Part shown: one piece after another, positions 53,030-64,000 of the stretch
Layout: each line of letters opens with the position of its first letter
Position numbering within the stretch: position 1 is the first letter of the stretch
Assembly (NCBI GenBank): GCA_028023455.1
Contig: JAQFVV010012396.1
Location: 24,861,070 to 24,925,069, forward strand
Direction: 5' to 3'
DNA length: 64,000 nt
From: Epiperipatus broadwayi
Taxonomy: Eukaryota > Onychophora > Udeonychophora > Euonychophora > Peripatidae
Notes under the pieces: model-generated
Database searches by the model: none
What the model was told of the DNA's origin: nothing
What the model saw: only the letters and a program-made list of their open reading frames with translations
Program-made: the position numbers and the translations under genes

Positions 53030-54285
53030 AACCTTAAACCATTTAATCAACAATGCATTAAATCTAGAAAATAAGCTAAAATATAGATCATCTAACCAGG
53101 ATACAATACCAATCAGAAACAACAAAATATACCTTACATCACTTCATGAAACTGAAACATGGATACTAGTATTATCTACTAATAGCATCTCATTATAATC
53201 TTCCAAATTGCATTTACCATAAATAGATGTTGGAACTAAGAGAACAAAGAGAATGAACTTTAGAGAAATTATGCTTCTATGATTTATTTTTGAAACATCA
53301 ATCAAATCATAAATGTTTTCTGTACAAATAATAATCTTTTTCTTTTTTTTTACATGCTATCTTATAATCTTTTACTTGTTTTTATCTTTCAGTCTGCATT
53401 TCTTTGATCAAAATGTCAATAAATTTGTTTTTGAAAGTAAAAAATGTTTTCATTTTTACATGCTTAATTTGGTCATTATTTATACATTTTTAAGTGAATA
53501 TTAAATAATATCTTTATCAGGAGAAAGTTACTAGTCAAAATATTGGTTTATTATCAAATACTGACATTAAAAAATGTTTTAATTTTTAAAAAATTGTAAA
53601 TGTGTTTAATTAGGTCTTTATTTGCATATTTGTTTTTGCCATGTGTTATAAGTGCATAATTTTCTCCTTGTACAAAATGTTTTCTCTTACAATCTATTGC
53701 CAGACTAATAGTATGTTAAATCTCACCATTAGACTGGACTAATATGTAATTACCGATATTATTATACTTACAGCTGTGAAAAGCTTCACTAATGTTTATT
53801 CTTAAAAATGATTGCCATTCTGATTTACTCTTTCTCACTATCAATGCACCCTAAACTTTATTTTCATTGTTCTTCTCTGCCATTTTTTTATATCTAGAAA
53901 TGCACTTTTTTACTTTCTCCTAATGTTTCAATATTAGCAGAAGAATGGCTTATATTTAATTTTTTCAACTTTTTATCACACTCTATTTTGTTATAGATTA
54001 TAATATATGTATAATTTGGGAGTAGATTTTAATGTAGATTATATGTAACTATTTTTTTAACTTTTGAAACTCAAATAATTTCTGAGATTTTGGTAAGTTC
54101 AAATTTCAGATGTTTCAGTATTATGAGATTGAACATGTATCCAAAATGCCTGTATGTGCGTCCAGTATAATTATGGTAGAAACATTTAAAAAATTACAGA
54201 TTTCAATTTAAAAAGTTTAAATGATGATTGTATGTAATTCACATTAATCTCTACACTTACTGTTAGTAATATTTTAATGATTTGC

Positions 54286-54288
<3 letters not shown>
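53030..54288. other. AT-rich DNA, nothing recognised
   Basis: The frame 53313-53504 is phenylalanine- and leucine-rich, AT-driven and not convincing. Confidence 0.45.

Positions 54289-54290
<2 letters not shown>

Positions 54291-54335
<45 letters not shown>
54291..54335. repeat. (TA)n microsatellite
   Basis: Pure AT alternation in AT-rich spacer. 54340-55284 beyond it holds nothing recognised. Confidence 0.95.
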
Positions 54336-54339
<4 letters not shown>

Positions 54340-55284
54340 ACATTACAAAAATTTCAATGTTGCTAAAGGTCTTTCATGCTTTCTTAAAGTAAAAAAAGCA
54401 TTATTACAGAAAAATAAATTAAACCCAACTATATTTAAAAATCCAATTAATATTCAAAATATAAATTCAGCTAATAAATTGTAGTTAATATAAAATATTG
54501 CCAAAAATTGTGCTATCATACAATCTCATCATTACTAATTTTCTTATCAACCAAACCATAATAGCAGATTAAGATACAAATATTAAAAGTACTTTTTATG
54601 AAATTCTGTATAAAGTACCTAAAATTCTAGCCACATCATTGTCCAGAATATAACACAGTCCACATATTTAAAAAATTAACAATATGTAAATGACACATTT
54701 TCATCAAAACAATTTCCATCTCAATAAAATCAATGTTAATTGATATTAATCTTACTTTAAAAAATAATATAATTTAGCACCATCTTCATAATCTCATTTT
54801 TATAAAACTTCAGTATATATTACATAATAATTAGTTGAACAGCAACAAAATCTACAAATCTAATCACCATGTTATATTTAGCTAAGTAAAAAATAATTCA
54901 GATTTCTGGCATTCATATTATAAAAAGTGAAGTCAATATTTTCTAACAAATCTTTTCCTTGGAAGTAATGATTAAATATAACCAAATTTCTTTTATACCT
55001 TTATTACGAATATATTATGTTATTGTGTTACATTCTCTAATGCAAATGAAATAGGGCTAATTAACTTTTTTTTATCTAGAAAATTTATTTTTGATTTAAC
55101 CATTTCTTGTATATTTACAATTTTGAGGTCCTAAATATACATGGCTGTTACTCAAGGTTAGTATTAATAAGTATTTAAAGATATATCACAGTATATAAAC
55201 ATATGCTTTCTAGGTCTTTTATTTCCATAGATTATATTTTCAATCTTTTAATGATTCAGCCTTTAATCCTTATCCTTAACAACA

Positions 55285-55480
55285 ATAGCAAACTCTCCAT
55301 ACAGCAGTATCATCCTGTACAAGCATTAGTGATCAATGGATACAAAAAGACGTATGCATAAAATAAAGCTTGCCCTGAGTGGCACAACTGTTTTAACAGC
55401 TTGTGTAAGCATACAAAATGGAGATCATATGATGTTTTGGTAGTGTTAATTTTCATCCTTGTATGGCCTAACTAACATTT
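55285..55480. repeat. FB1 repeat locus 7, remnant
   Basis: AAACTCTCCATACAGCAG, GATCAATGGAT and GCATAAAATAAAG match the left tip of FB1. It then jumps to GAGTGGCACAACTGTTTTAACAG and GGAGATCATATGATGTTTTG, the opposite end. The hammerhead is deleted. Confidence 0.6.
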
Positions 55481-55725
55481 AAGAAAAATTTGAGTGGTAT
55501 GTATTTTAACTTGTGTATAGATGTTGCTACAAATGTAGTTCAATTATAGAGAATTTATTTACTAATAAACCAAAACACAAGGCTGAATTATCCTTTTGAA
55601 AAAGAAAAACTGTCAAATTCATTTGAGATACTTATTGATATATTCTCATCTGTTAGGTTTATGTTGTTTATAATTATTCTTTAAAAAAAATCTGGTATGC
55701 AATTAATAATCTGTTTATTGAATTT

Positions 55726-55728
<3 letters not shown>

Positions 55729-55800
<72 letters not shown>
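55729..55800. repeat. (TA)n microsatellite abutting the gypsy LTR
   Basis: About 71 bp of TA is followed directly by LTR sequence. The first about 45 bp of the LTR present in the downstream copy are missing here, so the tract has replaced the LTR tip. Confidence 0.95.
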
Positions 55801-55801
<1 letters not shown>

Positions 55802-55802
55802 C

Positions 55803-56889
55803 TGTATTTTATCCTAGTACAAATAGCATTGGCAATTTAAAGTTAAATTGATAAATTCCTAACGAAAAATATATTTATATAAATATATTTGATCTATTTC
55901 TTTAAACAATGTGAGTGTATATTTTTTTTATGTGTGTTTAATGAAATTAAAAAAGAGAGAATGAATGTGAAAAGTATAATAAAAATCAAAGGGAAACTTA
56001 CTTTGTATTTGTTAAATTTAAAATAAACCATTATCGCAAGGTCATCAGCAGCATGGAAACAAAGTGATAACATTCCATAGGTAATTAAAGATGGCAATCA
56101 AGAAAAAAAAAGATGACTTTGCGAGCTAAATTCTTTTAAATTTGGTACACATTGACAGGTGTCTACAGGAGTTGTGCAGAAAGGAAAAAAACAGGGGAAT
56201 AAAAGGAATAACACTTGATGCACGAGGCTTCTTTAGAGATCATCCTTCCTGCAGACATCAGTAAAAAAATAAATAAACGTGGAAGAAATTATGAAAGTGG
56301 GCCAAAGTACTCTTATTAATAGACTGAAATATTAAGATGTGTGAGTAGTAGCAGTTCATTTGCTGTGTTGCTTTGTACCTGTGTCATGAACTACATGAGT
56401 GAAGAAGCCATCTCCTACTAGATTTCAACCACAAAACTTAAAGATCGCTGGAATACTGGACAGTAGATCCATTCTAAAGAAATCCATGCATGGTGAACAT
56501 TAGAAATCCTGCATGTTAATTCAAACTTACTGGTAAGTAACTTATTAAATCAAATATTAGTGATCACTTTCTTGAACTCTTAAGCATGATGAACTGTCAC
56601 CATGAGTTGTACAAATAAAAGAAACAAATATTAGTTGTAGATTTAATCTTTGTTTGAATTTTTATAACTCAGTCATATGAATGTTTTGTTTTGTATTACT
56701 AAAGCAAAATATGACTTACATTGTTATTGATTCTTATAGTTCTAAATTCATTATAACTTAGACATTTTTATAATTCAAATAAATTGCCAATGCTGCACTG
56801 AAACACAATCCTCCGGAGATTCCAAAAATGTTGTCATGGCTAAATAAATAAATGGATTAGCCAGTGGATTTTGACATTATTCTGATACA
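55803..56889 (+). mobile_element. Ty3/gypsy LTR, copy 1
   Basis: It is collinear with 60647-61614 (landmarks ACTGTATTTTATCCTAGTAC, AGGTCATCAGCAGCATGG, CCTTCCTGCAGACATCAG, TCTGATACA). It ends in CA five to six bases before a TGGCGCC primer-binding site. The frame 55894-56097 (minus) is internal to the LTR and recurs in copy 2, so it is not a gene. The 5' tip is lost to a TA tract. Confidence 0.85.
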
Positions 56890-56895
56890 GAATCC

Positions 56896-56902
56896 TGGCG
56901 CC
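56896..56902 (+). promoter_or_regulatory. Primer-binding site (TGGCGCC)
   Basis: TGGCGCC begins six bases after the LTR end. It matches the start of the lysine-tRNA-type primer-binding site common in retroelements. The same site follows LTR copy 2 at 61621. Confidence 0.7.
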
Positions 56903-57440
56903 TTTCAAATAAATTAAAAGCTGGCTTACATGATCCCATTATTTTAGTAGTTAAATTAGTTAAAAGGGTGTTGTGTGACCAGGAAAAATAATTGCATCCA
57001 TTAAATCTTACTGAATTGTCTGATGAAACAAATTTAATAGATAGGATGTAATTTGGTCACAGAGTATGGGTAGTTTACTCGTTAAAAACACACATAATGT
57101 AGTGGATGTTTCAAATAGCGGTCCACCTTGAGGCTTTGTTGATAACCACGTCCTGAGATAGGAGTAAATAATAAAAGTTAAATATAAAAGAGTTTTGTGT
57201 TTTTTTTTGTTTTGTTTCATGTATGTAGATTTTAAAAAAATAAGAGTAGGCAAAATGATGGAAATAAAGTAGCTCATAAGGTAAAGTGACAGCAGGGGGG
57301 AGCAGCTTCGGCAAATGTATTAATAAAAATAATAGAATAGAAATCAAGCAAAGTACATGAAGTACAGAGATATTGTAGCGATGTTAGATGAAATGAACAG
57401 AATAAATAATGAGATTTGCGAATAGGATAAGGCGAACCTA
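56903..57440 (+). other. Gypsy leader; no gag recognisable
   Basis: Only about 540 bp separate the primer-binding site from the protease. No gag capsid or CCHC knuckle motif can be read in any frame, and frames are broken by many stops. The second internal region (61628-62160) has the same short leader, so the shortening predates the two copies. Confidence 0.6.
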
Positions 57441-57812
57441 AAGTTTGCATCCCAAGAATGTGTGAAAATTACAATATGGGTTAATAATATTGAAATACAT
57501 GCATTGTTTAATACTGGTAGTCAAATATCAGTCATATCTGATACTGTATATGCACGGATGATACAACAAACCCATGACATTCGAACTCTACCAGTGAGAA
57601 AGTCCCTAGTAACTTTGGCCAATAATAAAAAGGCCCAACTAGAGTCAAAACAAGTGTGGGTACTAATAAAAGTGGGAAAGAGAGTCATACAATATACTTT
57701 GTTGATATTGAAGGGACTCATACACGATGTGATAGTAGGGTCAGATTTTATGCATAAAACAGGGGGCTTAATTAACTATAAAAAGGCAGTATCACATGTG
57801 AAGGGGAAATAG
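57440..57812 (+). pseudogene. Gypsy aspartic protease, copy 1
   Basis: The open frame reads IHALFNTGSQISVIS, the aspartic protease active-site region with N in place of the catalytic D (DTG to NTG). It continues with PVRKSLVTLANNKKAQ and GLIHDVIVGSDFM, the typical flap and ILG-like block. The catalytic change should inactivate it. It is followed by a stop and a degraded linker to RT. Confidence 0.8.
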
Positions 57813-57939
57813 TAGAATTTAAGTCAAAAGAAAAGACACTGCCAAAAGAAATATGAAGTATGCGAAGCAAGACAGAGAGGGAGTGAAAGGAAGGATGGGA
57901 AAAGACAGTGAAAAAATTATTAGACTAGTATAATGAAAT

Positions 57940-58740
57940 TTTTTTTAGATAGACCGGGGGTAATTAAGGAGTATGAACATCAAATTAGGGTCATAGACAG
58001 CACACCATATCAGGAATGATCATATCCGGTGCCATATCAATATCGAATGGAGGTGCAAAAACAATTGTTGCAGATGGAAGAGTGGCGAATTATAACGAAG
58101 GGATCATCACCATATAACAATCCATTGGTGATAGTAAAATAAAAAGATGGGTCAGTTAGGTTATGCTTAGATGCGAGACAGCTTAATAGAATTATGTGGC
58201 CTGACCAAAACGTGCCTCCACCGATGAACAAATTATTCAACAGGTTCCTTGGTAAAGATATCTTTTCGACATTAGATCTGATGGCCAGTTATTGGCATAT
58301 TAAACTACACCCAGCAGACTGCCACAATACGGCCTTCAGATATAATGGCCTATCTTACCAATTTAATAGAATACCATTTGGATTAAGGAACAGCGAAGCA
58401 GGATTGCTAAAGTGCCTAGACAGAGTATTATCACTTGAAATCAAGAGTTTTGTGACTATGGATGATGTCATAATTGCATATAAAAATCCAAGAGAACACT
58501 TAAGACATTTGGAAAAGTTTTTACGAGAATTCCAAGACAAAAAAAACAAAAACATTTCGTAAAAATTTTTATGGTTGTGGCAGAAGTCTTTTTAGGGCAC
58601 TTGATCAGTAAAACATAGATTAAGCCTCATCCTGATAGAATACAAGTCATCAGAGACTTTCCAGTCACTAAGTCAGTGAAAAAGGTAAAGTCCTTTTTAG
58701 GACCATGTAATTTTATAATAAGTTTTACAGAAACTTTGCG
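57940..58740 (+). pseudogene. Gypsy reverse transcriptase, copy 1
   Basis: Blocks in order: TPYQE and a YPVPYQYRMEV stretch (about 58000-58055), RLCLDARQLN (58160), FSTLDLMASYWHIKLHP (motif A Asp present, about 58265), FNRIPFGLRNS (58360), and MDDVIIAYKNPREHLRH (58460). Compared with copy 2, a 6-nt deletion removes the two residues before MDD, including the tyrosine of the YMDD box. Frameshift near 58550 and stops elsewhere. Confidence 0.85.
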
Positions 58741-59250
58741 GCAGATGTGGAACCTTTATTACAGTTATTACGAAAAAAACATCCCATGGGAATGGACAGA
58801 TAAACATAATGAAATGTTGAAAGGCATCAAAAAGAAATATTTGGGACAAGTCATGCTGATATACCCTGATTTTAAGAAAACCTTTATAGTACAGGTGGAT
58901 AGCAGTGGATAGGGACTAGGTGCGGCTTTGATGCAGACGCTGGAAGATGATAGTCAAGGAGTAATATACTTCATTAGTAGACCATTAAGGGGAACAAAAG
59001 TCAATTATTCTTTAATGGAAAAGAAAGCATTGGCTGTGCTATGGCCATTCCAGAGATTCCAACAATTTCTGATAGGGTTAGAGGTATAGTCAGAACTGAC
59101 CATAAGAGTCTGGAATTCATTAACCACAGTTATATGTCTAATAGTAGAATGATTTGTTGGAGTCTGTTTCTCCAAGAATTCAACTATTCTGTAAAATATT
59201 GTAAAGGTTCGAAGAACGTAGTGGCAGATGCTTTGAGCTGAAACCCAGGT
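58741..59250 (+). pseudogene. Gypsy RNase H domain, copy 1
   Basis: YPDFKKTFIVQVDSSG (58860-58910), then an in-frame stop, GLGAALMQ, GVIYFISRPL, NYSLMEKKALAVLW, and after a frameshift RTDHKSLEFINH and CKGSKNVVADALS (59100-59240). These are the standard gypsy RNase H blocks. Inactive. Confidence 0.8.
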
Positions 59251-59399
59251 TTGGAGCCCACAGGGCATTTGCAAATGGAAGATATAAGTCTGGCTGCATT
59301 CAGCATAGAAATTGACATGTCTGTGGAAAAAGAATTGAACCACTCAGGTGATTAGCAGAGGTTAGATCCCAGATATCAGATAAAGATGGGGAAAAGGGA

Positions 59400-60503
59400 A
59401 GGTGTTCTGAAACATATGGAAGACATCGGTTGAGCAAGGGAGTATTATGGTATTTAGTAGATGTAAAGGAGGGAATGTGGAGAATGGTAATGCCCAAGAT
59501 GCTCCAAGATAGACTAACTATGTATATACACTGTTTATAGGGTCATTTTGTGATCCACAAGACAGAGAGATTGTTGAAAACTTGGTTTTACTGGCTGCAC
59601 ATGATATAGCAAATAACTAATCGATTGAAAGGGTGTTAACTGTGCCAGAAAACTAAACCATTCAACAAATCATATGCAGGAACGATAAACCCGATAATAA
59701 AAAAAAGTCCGAATGATCAGATAGTGATTGATTTTTATGGGCCACTACCTAGGTTCCAGAAGATGAAGTACATATTAGTGGTGTATGATGTTTCTTCAAA
59801 ATGGGTACATGCATACCTTATGCCACAGACTAATCTAAGGAATACCATATGCATATTAGAAACTCAACATTTTCCCAAAATGGTCAAACCAAAGACAATA
59901 TTATCTGACCATGGAACTCCTTTCAACGCCAATGAATGGAAGAAGTGGATAGTGAAAATGAAAGTATGACACACATTGTCATCTATCCATAAACCTCAGT
60001 TGAACCCTTGCAAAAGGGTGATGATGAAATTGGAAAGACTTTTTAAGAGTGTACACATCTTCAAACCATAACGAGTGGGTTAAACAGTTGCCCAGGATGG
60101 TGAATTATATCAATTGGACAGAGAATGGTTGCACAAGGTTTGTGCCTATTTGGCTACAGTTCTGTCAACCTGTGCTAAGGATATACAAGGCCAAGTTTCC
60201 AACCATCCCTGAACATACAGATGGAAAGGAAGATCAGAGAAAGGCAGTATTCAACATGGGACATACCACAGTTGCAAGGGTAGACAGGAGGGGTATAAGA
60301 CCCAAAGATTTCAAAAAAGAGGACAGGGTATGGGTCCGGACAAATCCCGTTAGCCAAACGGAGATAGGTATACAAAAAAAGTTTCAGGAATTATATGAAT
60401 TCCCGTATCAAATAGTTAGAAAGAATGGTCCAAATGCATTTACTCTCACAAATGAAAAAGAAAATAAAGGGGACTTTCAATGCAAGAGCCTTAAGGCCCT
60501 ATA
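59400..60503 (+). pseudogene. Gypsy integrase, copy 1
   Basis: A degraded HHCC zinc-binding region (GHFVIHKTERLLK..., LCQKTK; 59540-59660) is followed by the core: VIDFYGPLP (first Asp, 59725), ILSDHGTPFNANEWKKW (second Asp, 59900) and the LNPCKRVMMKLERLFK block (60000-60045), where the usual catalytic Glu is Lys. The C-terminal part is an open frame (60049-60503): LPRMVNYINWTENG, IRPKDFKKEDRVWVRTN and KFQELYEFPYQIV. No envelope-type frame follows before the 3' LTR. Unlikely to function. Confidence 0.85.
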
Positions 60504-60585
60504 AAACGAAACCTGACAGAAAATGTTAGGAGATAAAACTAGATAGATTTAGACCCCAAAGACCATGGATGTGTCAAAATAAGTT

Positions 60586-60603
60586 TGGAGAATAAAAAAA
60601 GAG
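60586..60603 (+). promoter_or_regulatory. Polypurine-tract candidate
   Basis: GGAGAATAAAAAAAGAG immediately precedes TGTAAACACTG, the likely true LTR start. It would prime plus-strand DNA synthesis. One T interrupts the purine run. Confidence 0.5.
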
Positions 60604-61614
60604 TGTAAACACTGTATTTTATGCTTGTCATTGACCGCGATTGTACTGTATTTTATCCTAGTACAAATAGTGTTGGCAATTTAAAAGTTAAATTGATAAA
60701 TTTCTAATGAAAAATACATTTATTTAAATATATTTGATCTATTTGTTTAAACAATGTGAGTGTATATTTTTTATGTGTGTTTAATGAAATTAAAAAAGAA
60801 AGATTGAATGCGAAAAGTATAATAAAAATCAAAAAGGAACTTACTTTGTATTTGTTAAATTTAAAATAAACCTTTATCGCAAGGTCGTCAGCAGCATGGA
60901 AACAAAGTGATAACATTCCTTAGGTAATTAATGATGGCAATCAAGTAAAAAAAAGAAGACTTTGTGAGCTAAATTCTTTTAAATTTGGTACACATTGACA
61001 GGTGTCAACAGGAGTTACGCAGAATGGGAAAAAACAGGGGAATAAAAGGAATAACACTTGGTGCACGAGGGTTCTGTAGAGATCATCCTTCCTGCAGAGA
61101 TCAGTAAAAAAATAAATAAACATGGAAGAAATTATGAAAGTGGGCCAAACTATTCTTGTGTGAGTAGTAGCAGTTCATTTGCTGGGGTTACTTTGTACTT
61201 GTCTCATGAACTACCTGAGTGAAGAAGCCATCTCCTACTATATTTCAACCACAAAACTTAAAGATCGCCCGAATACTGGACAGTAGATCCATTCTAATGA
61301 AATCCATGCATGGTCAACATTAGAAATCTTGCACATTAACATTCAAACTTACCAGTAAGTAACTTATTAAATCAAATATTAGTGTTCACTTTGTTGAACT
61401 CTTAAGTATGATGAACTATTACCATGTGTCATACAAATAAGAGAAAAAATTTTAACCTTTGTTTTTTTTTTTTATTATTTTTTTAAAAAAAATTATTTTT
61501 TCAAATAAATTGCCAGTGCTGTAATGAAACACAATCCTCTGGGATTCCAAAAATGTTGTCATAGCTAAACAAACAAATGGGTTAGTCAGTGGATTTTGAT
61601 ATTATTCTGATACA
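60604..61614 (+). mobile_element. Ty3/gypsy LTR, copy 2 (shared)
   Basis: It starts TGTAAACACTG after the polypurine tract and ends GATACA before GAATCC and TGGCGCC. It has two deletions against copy 1: about 35 bp near 61158 and about 110 bp near 61450, where a T/A-rich stretch replaces sequence. It serves as 3' LTR of the first internal region and 5' LTR of the second. Confidence 0.85.
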
Positions 61615-61620
61615 GAATCC

Positions 61621-62160
61621 TGGCGCCTTTCAAATAAATTTAAAGCTGGCTTACATGATCCCATTATTTTAGTAGTTACATTAGTTAAAATGGTGTTGCG
61701 TGACCAGGAAAAATAATTGCAGCCATTAAATCTTACTGAATTGTCTGACGAAACAAATTTAATAGATAGAACATAATTTGGTCACAGAGTATGGGTGGTT
61801 AACTCGATAAAAACACAAATAATGTAGTAGATGTTTCAAATAGTGGCCCAACTCGAGGCTTTGTTGACAACCATGTCCTGAGATAGGAGTAAATAATAAA
61901 AGTTAAATATAAAAGAGTTTTGTGTTTTTTTTGTTTTGTTTCGTGTATGTAGGTTTAAAAAAAATAAAAGTAGGCAAAATGATGGAAATAAAGTAGCTCA
62001 TAAGGTAAAGTGACAGCAAGGGGGAGCAGCTTCGGCAGATGTATTAATAAAAGATAAAAAATAGAATAGAAATCAAGCAAAGTTAACGAAGTACAGCGAT
62101 ATTGAAGTGATGTTAGGTGAAATGAACGGAATAAATAATCTAATTTGCGAATGGGATAAG
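61621..62160 (+). other. Primer-binding site and short leader, copy 2
   Basis: TGGCGCC at 61621-61627, then about 530 bp closely matching 56903-57440, again without a recognisable gag. Confidence 0.6.
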
Positions 62161-62570
62161 GAGACCATAAAGTTTGCATCCCAAGAATGCCCAAAAATTA
62201 TAATATGGGTTAATAATATTGAAGTACATGCGTTGTTTGATACTGGTAGTTAAATATCAGTCATGTCTGATACGTATATGCATGGATGATACAACAAACC
62301 CATGACATTCAAACTCTACCAATGAGGAAGTCCCAAGTAACTTTGGCCAATAATAAAAAGGCCCAACTAGAGACAAAACAAGTATGGGTACGAATAAGAG
62401 TGGGAAAAGAGTCATACAACTTACTTTGTTGATGTTGAAGGGACTCATACACGATGTGATATTAGAGTCAGATTTTATTCATAAAACAGGGTGCTTAATT
62501 AACTATAAAGAAGGCAGTATTACATGTGAAAGGGAAATAGTAGAATTTAAAAAAAAAAGACACTGCCAAA
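62161..62570 (+). pseudogene. Gypsy protease, copy 2
   Basis: VHALFDTGS retains the catalytic DTG that copy 1 lost, but a stop codon follows directly (62252). Frameshifts near 62270 and 62405 break the rest. GLIHDVILESDF is readable at 62440-62475. Confidence 0.8.
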
Positions 62571-62639
62571 GAAATATGTAGTATACAAAGCAATACAGAG
62601 AAGGAGCAAGGGGAAGGATGGGAAAGACAGTGAAGAAAT

Positions 62640-63480
62640 TATTAGACAAGTATAATGAAAATTTTTCAGATAGACCGGGGATAATTAACGGGTATGAACA
62701 TCGAATTATTATCATAGATGGCACGCCATATCAGGCATATTGTATTGTTTCAATTGAATGGAAGTGGAAAATCATTTGTTGCAGATGAAAGAGTGGGGAA
62801 TTATAATGAAGGGATCATCTCCATATAACAACCCATTGGTGATAGTAAAAAAAAGATGAGTCAGTTAGGTTATGCTTAGATGCGAGACAGCTTAATAGAA
62901 TTACCTGGCCTGACCAAAACATGCCTCCACCAATGAACAAATTATTGAACAGGTTCCATGGTAATCTTTTCAACATTAGGTCTTTTGGCCAGTTACTGGC
63001 ACATTAAACTACACTCCGCAGACTGCCAATATGCGACCTTCAGATATAACAGCATATCTTACCAATTTAATAGAATGTCATTTGGATTAAGGAACAGTGG
63101 AGCAAGATTGCTAAAGTGCCTAGACAGAGTATTATAACCTGAAATGTTTTGTGACTATTTATATGGATGATGTCATAATAGCATATAAAAATCCAAGAGA
63201 GCACTTCAGACATTTGGAAATGTTTTTACAAGAATGCCAAGACAAAGGTATCCGCATTAATTTGCAAAAGAGTTGTATAGCCACAACAGGTCAGTTTTTA
63301 GGACAGTTGATCAGTAAAAGAAAGATTAAGCCTCATCTTGATAAAATACAAGCCATCAGAGACTTCCCAGCCCCTAAGTCAGTGAAACAAGTAAAGTCCT
63401 TCTTAGGATTATGTAATATTTATAATAAATTTTATAGAAACTTTGCAGCAGATGTGGAACCTTTATTACAATTATTATGA
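62640..63480 (+). pseudogene. Gypsy reverse transcriptase, copy 2
   Basis: RLCLDARQLNRIT (62870), then FSTLGLLASYWHIKL (62965), where the motif A catalytic Asp is Gly. MSFGLRNSGA and, after a frameshift, a 109-codon frame follow with the YMDD box intact (63165-63176), GIRINLQKSCIAT, GQFLGQLISKRKIKPH and VKSFLGLCN. A stop at 63478 ends it. Confidence 0.85.
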
Positions 63481-64000
63481 AAAAACACCCCATGGGAATG
63501 GACAGATAAACATAATGAAGTGTTGAAGGGCATCAAAGTGAAATTTTTGGGACAAGTCATGCTGATATACCCTGATTTTAAGAAAACCTTTATGGTACAG
63601 ATGGATAGCAGTTGATATGACTAGGTGAAGCTTTGATGCAGATGCAGGAAGATGGTAGTCAAGGAGTAATATACTTCATTAGTAGACCATTAAGAGGACC
63701 AGAAGTCAATTATTCTGCAATGGAAAAGAAAGCATTGGCTGTGGTATGGCCATTCCAGAGATTCCAACAATTTCTGATAAGGTCAGAGGTGATAGTCAGA
63801 ACTGACCATAAGAGTCTGGAATTCATTAACCACAGTTATATGTCTATTAGTAGATTGATTCATTGGAGTCTGTTTCTCCAAGAATTCAACTATTCTGTAG
63901 AATTTTGTAAAGGTTCGGAGAACATAGTGGCAGATGCTTTGAACCAAAACCCAGGTTTGGAGCCCACAGGGCACTTGCAAATGGAAGATATAAGTTTGGT
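63481..64000 (+). pseudogene. Gypsy RNase H, copy 2, runs off the window
   Basis: NTPWEWTDKHNE, YPDFKKTFMVQMDSS then a stop (63613), GVIYFISRPLRG, EKKALAVVW, RTDHKSLEFINH and a final VADALN (about 63930). The element continues beyond 64000, where integrase and a third LTR would be expected. Confidence 0.8.

Noticed and set aside
53515-53565. Further FB1 hammerhead (AGAAAGTTACTAGTC, AATATTGG)
   Set aside because: It lacks CUGANGA and the rest of the repeat. The short similarity is likely chance.
55894-56097. 67-codon minus-strand frame, repeated at 60704-60916
   Set aside because: It is part of the gypsy LTR, antisense and AT-driven, so not a gene.
60049-60603. Envelope gene or infectious retrovirus
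   Set aside because: The frame is the integrase C-terminus, and only about 100 bp follow before the polypurine tract. No env-like frame exists.

Overview
The window is a very AT-rich eukaryotic sequence, most likely from an invertebrate animal. I cannot name the species. There is no operon structure and no rRNA or canonical tRNA gene. I found no convincing host protein-coding gene in 64 kb. What can be identified is repeat-derived: Penelope-like elements (PLEs) with GIY-YIG endonuclease, RTE-type and CR1/jockey-type non-LTR retrotransposons, a Ty3/gypsy LTR element, tRNA-derived SINEs, foldback/MITE-like elements and many long (TA)n and (TAA)n tracts. CpG-to-TpG/CpA differences between repeat copies suggest cytosine methylation.

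The most interesting content is two unrelated families of short interspersed repeats, here named FB1 and FB2, that fold into hammerhead ribozymes (type I layout: stem I open, short stem III). FB1 occurs at 5.4, 8.8, 25.5, 39.5, 41.3-43.0, 46.3 and 55.3 kb, usually as inverted (foldback) pairs. At 41.65-43.02 kb it forms three nearly identical head-to-tail units of 456-457 bp. Each unit carries one hammerhead with the catalytic-core bases intact, and the predicted cleavage sites are exactly 456 nt apart. This is the layout of satellite or retrozyme-like DNA giving unit-length RNA. FB2 occurs at 17.7-19.1, 24.3 and 32.6-33.6 kb. It has a better stem II, but each copy seen carries at least one inactivating core change. 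Both well-preserved PLE fragments lie directly downstream of one of these repeats (FB1 then PLE at 6.06 kb; FB2 then PLE at 32.6 kb, reading the minus strand). This fits the known association of hammerheads with PLEs.

Layout: 0-5 kb, featureless AT-rich DNA with a small MITE. 5.4-7.1 kb, FB1 plus a PLE whose endonuclease is split by an 80-bp palindrome. 8.8-10.8 kb, FB1 foldback, SINE pair and a TAA tract. 12-17 kb, unassigned DNA with a 250-bp near-perfect hairpin at 16.0 kb. 17.7-21.4 kb, FB2, a CR1-type LINE (minus) and an RTE fragment (plus). 23.9-36 kb, four RTE copies (minus; the last nearly full length), a PLE with 195-bp inverted repeats, and FB2. 39-43.2 kb, an RTE fragment, then FB1 copies and the tandem hammerhead array. 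43.2-55 kb, unassigned DNA, an RTE copy (plus), a 514-bp TIR element and a LINE 3' end. 55.8-64 kb, a tandem gypsy arrangement LTR-internal-LTR-internal that lacks a recognisable gag and is broken in every domain.
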